Source: Sanguinoderma infundibulare (taxonomy: Eukaryota; Basidiomycota; Agaricomycetes; Polyporales; Polyporaceae). From it: a DNA stretch of 64,000 bases. Location of the stretch: assembly GCA_032821775.1 (NCBI GenBank), contig JAVLRN010000012.1, positions 310,001 to 374,000 on the forward strand, read 5' to 3'. The position numbers were made by a program, and so were the translations under genes. Position 1 is the first letter of the stretch. Every line of letters starts with the position of its first letter. Under the pieces are notes generated by a model. The model did not search any database, was not told the DNA's origin, and was given only the letters and a program-made list of their open reading frames with translations. Shown here piece after piece: positions 56,663 through 64,000 of this stretch.

Positions 56663-57196
56663 GGGGGGCTGAGGGTGAAGACAGGCCGGAATCCCAAGCG
56701 AGAGCAAGTCGCGAGGTCAGTAAATTTGGCAACGGAGCTGAGAAAACGGAATCCCGCACCGGCATGATCAGCATCCACTTCACGGTTTGTCATGCAGGCC
56801 GCCTGAGAGTGTATCCAAACAACTTCCGGCGTCCAGCAGATAAGTTCCAAGTCTCTCAGGAACGACGACATATTGGGGGAGCTCAGTACAAATTCGATCG
56901 CGGGGCAGACCAGACTGCGATCCAATGGGGTCGCTATGAAGCATTATTGGGCCCGGACATGCACAATGCTATTACGAGGTGCAAATCTAAACGAATGCAA
57001 CATGAACATATTACTACCAACGCGGTTATCGGCTTCTAGAGGATGCCAGTGTCCAACGCGACAACCACCGATTACAACAAAGTATCATGAGCATACAGGT
57101 CGGCGCCACACCGACAATAAGCCAGGGGCCGACATGCGCGACAGCGATGACACGAGGGCGAGAAAGCGACGATCGCTCTGCAATGACCATTACATC
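56663..57196. other. Intergenic region between hydrolase and DBP2
   Basis: 534 bp containing the hydrolase promoter and the DBP2 3' UTR. Small ORFs without motifs; no gene supported. Confidence 0.5.
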
Positions 57197-60009
<2,813 letters not shown>

Positions 60010-60934
60010 TATGTTGAAAGAGAGTAGAGAGGAAAACGGAAAGTCAGAGTCTATGGGATATGGACAGGACGTGGTAGAATACGGGGCGGAGAGGGAGAGG
60101 GAGAGGGAGAGGGAGGTGAAGATGGGGGATGGGAGAGAGCGACAAGGGCGATGAGCACTCAGCCATATCCACCCCGCGCTTATTATTCAGCCCAAAATCT
60201 CCGCCCACATTATGTAAGCACCACCGCCCCTCCGGGCCTCGGCTCTCGGCCACTGCTTGCCGGCCGAGCTGCACAATACCACACCATTCTCCACATGCAG
60301 CCTCGGTGGGACAAAGACGCATAGGCATAGAGCGAATTATGTGTACAGTACTACGGCATTGCTAATAGCACTACGTAAGGTATCGTATTGGGGTGTAAAC
60401 GAGAGACTAGGGAAACACTAATGCTACTGCCGAACGAGGGACAATTATCGTGTGCGAGGCTGCGAGCTACTAAACAGTGTTGTGTCGTATCAGTGTCCAA
60501 TGCTAGTTGGTGCAATGCGCGAACGAAAGTAATGTCGTTAGTCCGAAGCACTCTAGCTAGAGCAAGCGTAAAAGCAGCCAAGGTTGTAATGTAGGTGTAA
60601 CCATCATTAATGAGCGACGAGGAGAAGCGCAAGGCAAAGGAGCGACTGCGGCCAAGCTATAGACCAAAAGTATACTAGAAACATATAAAACACAACAGGG
60701 TTCGTGCAGTGGCCTCAGCGTCCATGGTGGGCTGAGGGCAAACTCTAGGCTGTCCGAGATGTGTACGAGGTAGTGATGACCGGATCTGGGTACTATGCAA
60801 TATAGCGGTATCTTGTCCATCGGAATACACAAGACAGAGACGCAGGCGCGAGATAGCAAACACGGCAGCGACAAGACGCGAAGAAAAGGCGACAGGACTG
60901 GAGCAGACGACCGGACGAAGAGACCGAACGCACC
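60010..60934. other. Intergenic region with GA-repeat promoter tract
   Basis: DBP2 promoter and 3' region of the Ras gene. A GAGAGG/GGGAGA repeat (about 60089-60113; CT-rich on the DBP2 sense strand) lies about 90 bp upstream of its ATG, as CT tracts do near fungal transcription starts. No gene seen in 60150-60934. Confidence 0.5.
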
Positions 60935-62398
60935 CTACATGATCACGCACTGGTCTCTCCGTCTCTTCCTGCTCTTCGGCTGTCCGTCAGGGTACCGCCT
61001 GCGCATCCGGATAATCAGATGATTGAACACCTCGCTGACGTGCCACCCCTTCTTCGCAGACGTCTCGTAGAATGGTACGCCCCACTTGACCGCCAGCTCC
61101 TGCATCGTTTCGCTTGAGACTTCCCGCTCGCCTGTCTGTGCGCGCAGTCGACGACCAATCACAATGTCGTGTTAGCGAGTCGATCTCTGGCCCCTTTATG
61201 AGATAATCACTTACCAGGTCCATCTTGGTCCCTACTACGACCATCGGGATGTCCTGACAAAAGTACCGGGGCGGATGAATATTTCAACCGCGGGTGATAT
61301 GGTAAGACGAAGCAAAGAAGACAGACCTCGTCGCCGTCCTTGATCCGATAGATGTGTTGCCGAATGTGGTCCACATCCTTCAAGGAGGCTTCTTGAGTCA
61401 AACTGCAAGAGAACAGGAGGTGGACTCAGACGACAACCTTGGCAAGCCAATGTGTGTTTCCGTACCTGAACACCAGCACGAATCCCACACCCCTCTATCC
61501 AAGCCGGGATCGAGCAGTGAGCGGCACACCTCATGAACGACCTGGCACGCAGCACGCACCTCGATGTAACTCTCGTCGATCCCCGTAAACTGCTCAATCC
61601 CCGCAGTATCTATAATATGAAGCTATGGGCCATCCGCACAACAAGGACGATCAGAATCCAGGGCAAACGAGGGAGCACAAGGCATTACGTACCAAACTGC
61701 GCTTCCCCTCGCACTCCACCGTGAAATCGTACTCCTCTGGAAAGAGCACCGTACGTCAGAAACGTTGGGCAACGCATGTACAAAGTGGAGCACACCGCGA
61801 AGGTGAGGACGTACCTTCGATGGTCGGGTCATACTGCTCGAGGAAGATGTTCTTCCCGAATCGGGTGACGAGAGCAGATTTGCCGACGCCTCCAGCTACA
61901 TTCCGCACGCAGGACGCATATATACATCGACGACCATCGAATTGGGCAAAAGGATTTTGAAAAGGACGGAAGAGAAGAGAAGAACTGTCAGGGAAGCCAA
62001 ACCGACAGGCGTGAAGACGAGTGCTGACCGCCTAAGACAACCGCACTATATTTCTGGATGGAACCGCCGGTGAAGCTGCCGAAGCTGCCGATGCTCGTGA
62101 CGCGCGAGCGGCCGGCGGGGGTGGGTATGGGAGTTGGCAGGGGTGCGGAGGGAGGTGTGCTGGCCGGGAAGGACGTCGGCTGGGGGTTGCTTGCCATGGA
62201 GGACGCGGACATGTCGGACATGCTCCTGAGGCGCTTGCGGATGGAAGCCGTGACGGAGGCCCTCCGGCGGACGTCGTCCTGGAGTTTCTTCAAATCGAAA
62301 GGGGACGCCAGGGTTGCTTCGGGCGCGCGCACGAGATGCACGCGGATGTCCCACGGGGGGGGGGGGGGTGTGAAGGGCACAGCTGCGCAAAATGTCAA
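60935..62398 (-). CDS. Ras-superfamily small GTPase with N-terminal extension and CAAX box
   Basis: ATG 62398 opens a roughly 120-residue Ser/Pro-rich N-terminal extension (TPPPPPWDIRVHLVRAPEA, LKKLQDDVRRRASV, SRVTSIGSFGSFTGGSIQKY). Then comes the G domain: SAVVLGAGGVGKSALVTRFG (G1), FLEQYDPTIEEYDFTVECEG (G2/effector), LHIIDTAGIEQFTGIDESYI (G3, DTAG), FVLVFSLTQEASLKDVDHIR, IPMVVVGTKMDL (G4, with TKxD instead of NKxD), EREVSSETMQELAVKWGVPF and YETSAKKG (G5). The C-terminus is a polybasic stretch plus CVIM, a farnesylation-type CAAX box, with a stop at 60935-60937. The exon sizes checked keep frame. The closest type is Ras/Rap (RSR1-like), acting at membranes in polarity or growth signalling. 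A 14-C homopolymer (62355-62368) lies inside the first exon. Confidence 0.85.
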
Positions 62399-63133
62399 GT
62401 GGCGGCCTGAGCGCGGGCTTGGGGGAGCAGAGTCCGCAGAAGACAGAGAGGCGCGACTGAGAAGCAGATGAGCGGTGGGGTCGTCTGGATCCGAGCCGTA
62501 GCGCGCGCTGCGAGGGTGGGGGGATAAGGAATCACGTCCACGCGAACCAAGGACGCAATCGAGAAAAGGAAAGACAAGGGTTGGAAAAAGAGGGACAGGA
62601 AATGAGAGGAAGGGGGAGGAGGGGGAGGGATGAGGAGGAGCGAAGAAGGATCACGGGTTCAGTCACCAGTGAATGGGAAAAAATCTGGCGAGTGGTTAGC
62701 GAGATCTGAGACCGGTCTGGGACTAGTGGCGTACCCAAGCGACGGGACGGACGACGGGGACGCGGTGAGCGGGCAGCAGGATGGCGACCGCCAACGGTCT
62801 CCGGTCGGCTGGGTGGGTTCGTCAGAACATCCTCGTCATTCCATCCATTATGGCCTTCGCCGGCATCGTTTGTCTTCATTCTTGATGTTGCTGACTGTGA
62901 CTTGTTCGCGCACATGGATGCACATCGATGTAAGCAGGATGAGGAACATCTTTCTCCAGCGCGGGCGAAGATGAGCGGTCCAAAGCGGTCGGTACAACGT
63001 CGGCGACAAGTCTCAGCTCAAGCGCTCATGGCGGTCGGAGACCCCGGAACTCCAGGCGTCAAAGTGACGACTGAGAGTGCGGCCACTGCCAGGACAGTGA
63101 CACTGGTCGTGTTCACCGACCACGGCGTCGACC
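62399..63133. promoter_or_regulatory. Divergent intergenic region, Ras GTPase / cyclophilin
   Basis: 735 bp between opposite ATGs. It contains a GA/GGGAGG-rich tract near 62600-62630. The ORFs running through it carry no motif. No gene supported. Confidence 0.45.
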
Positions 63134-64000
63134 ATGGTCCGTCCACGCGTCTTCTTCAACGTCGCCATCGACAACCAACCCGCAGGCAGGTGTGTATTCG
63201 CTTCCATCTCATCCCTCAACTATCTGACCTCCGGACCCGCTATAGGATTATATTTGAGCTCTTCAATGACACCGCTCCCAAAACTTGCGACAAGTACGCG
63301 TCCGCCACTTCCCTTCCCCCTCTCCAATGTTTCTCAACCCGATTCAACAGCTTTCGTGCACTATGCACAGGGGAGAAAGGCCTCTCACCGATCTCTGAGC
63401 GGCCTCTCTACTACAAGAACAGTATCATTCACCGCTCAATCAAGGGCTTCATGATCCAGGGCGGAGGTGAGTGCCCGCCCTCCTCGTCCAAATGAATCAA
63501 GCAGCATGGCGTCTCCGTGTGCCGCATTTCAACCTCCAAAGCCGCCCTAATGCTCATCGACGCCCGATATCACCAGACTTCACCAAGCGTAACGGAACCG
63601 GCGGCGAGTCTGTCTACGGCGGACCTTTCCCTGACGAGGACCTCACCCGACCGATAGATTCTGAAGGGTGAGCCTTTCTCGGCTGTTCTCGGCTACCCTT
63701 TGTACTCCCAATTTCCTCACATGTCTGTTTCCATTAGCCTGCTCTGCATGGCCAACAGGGGCCCGAACACCAACAACTCGCAGTTCTTCATTACTCTTCG
63801 CGACTGCCCGCATCTAAACGGTAAATCACCACCTTCCTTGTCGGCTGCCTAGTGACCGTGCGCCCGATCCGAACGCTAACGCCACACGTCTGTCCCCGTC
63901 CCTTCACTTCCGTCTGTTTCTAGGCAAGCATGTCGTCTTTGGGCGGGTCATCCGCGGCTTCGAAGTCGCGGAACGGATAGCGGAGGTACCGGCAGACGAG
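63134..64000 (+). CDS. Cyclophilin-type peptidyl-prolyl isomerase (3' end beyond window)
   Basis: ATG 63134 begins [19 protein letters not shown]. Short exons follow: [35 protein letters not shown] and [39 protein letters not shown] with [31 protein letters not shown] then RDCPHLNG, and [20 protein letters not shown], running off the right edge. The FMIQGGDFT(..)[14 protein letters not shown] and HLNGKHVVFG boxes contain the catalytic Arg/Phe/Gln/Trp-site surroundings of cyclophilin A folds. The extended [11 protein letters not shown] loop is that of larger cyclophilins (CYP40/CPR6 or the PPIG type), so a C-terminal TPR or RS domain may follow outside the window. It is divergent to the Ras gene. 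Confidence 0.9.

Overview
This 64-kb window reads as nuclear DNA of a filamentous basidiomycete, most likely an Agaricomycete and plausibly a wood-decay polypore. Genes on both strands are cut by many 45-90 nt introns with GTNNGT donors. The gene set fits: a cytochrome P450, a DyP-type peroxidase, an OPT transporter, SARAF, and a large set of the Agaricomycete-typical seven-helix DUF6534 proteins. I did not try to name a species. Exon models were rebuilt by eye. For the SAP protein, PEX39, SARAF and both GNAT genes, the exon lengths sum to a multiple of three and the reading frame stays open.

Layout. The left part (0-7.4 kb) holds the 3' end of a P450 (+), a small SAP-motif nuclear protein (-), two or three poorly resolved hypotheticals, and a PEX39 homologue with the KPWE motif (-). 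The middle (8-40.6 kb) is accessory in character: six DUF6534-type membrane-protein genes (A + at 8.0; B - at 24.8; C - at 27.8, divergent; D, E, F + at 32.5, 35.3 and 38.4) plus a C-terminal relic at 18.5 kb. Set among them are a Ser/Thr-rich single-pass membrane protein, a truncated MFS transporter pseudogene, a tandem pair of GNAT acetyltransferases duplicated together with their promoters, SARAF, and a BAR-like coiled-coil protein. Much of the intergenic DNA here is diverged duplicates of itself.

The right part (40.9-64 kb) is mostly conserved housekeeping: OLA1/YchF GTPase (-), a GPI-anchored secreted protein (+), an OPT-family transporter (+), DyP peroxidase (+), RIX7/NVL AAA-ATPase (-) head to head with a UBX4/ASPL-type Cdc48 adaptor (+), an alpha/beta hydrolase (-), DBP2/DDX5 RNA helicase (-), a Ras-family GTPase with an N-terminal extension (-), and a cyclophilin running off the end (+).

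Points of most interest: the 730-nt intron in the DBP2 homologue, at what I recall as the conserved p68/DBP2 intron position; the DUF6534 array and its decay products; the GNAT duplication with a conserved CCAAT/TATA promoter; a near-perfect 59-bp inverted repeat at 11.15-11.46 kb; and a 445-nt OLA1 intron with an internal duplication. I found no CRISPR arrays, rRNA genes or convincing tRNAs.
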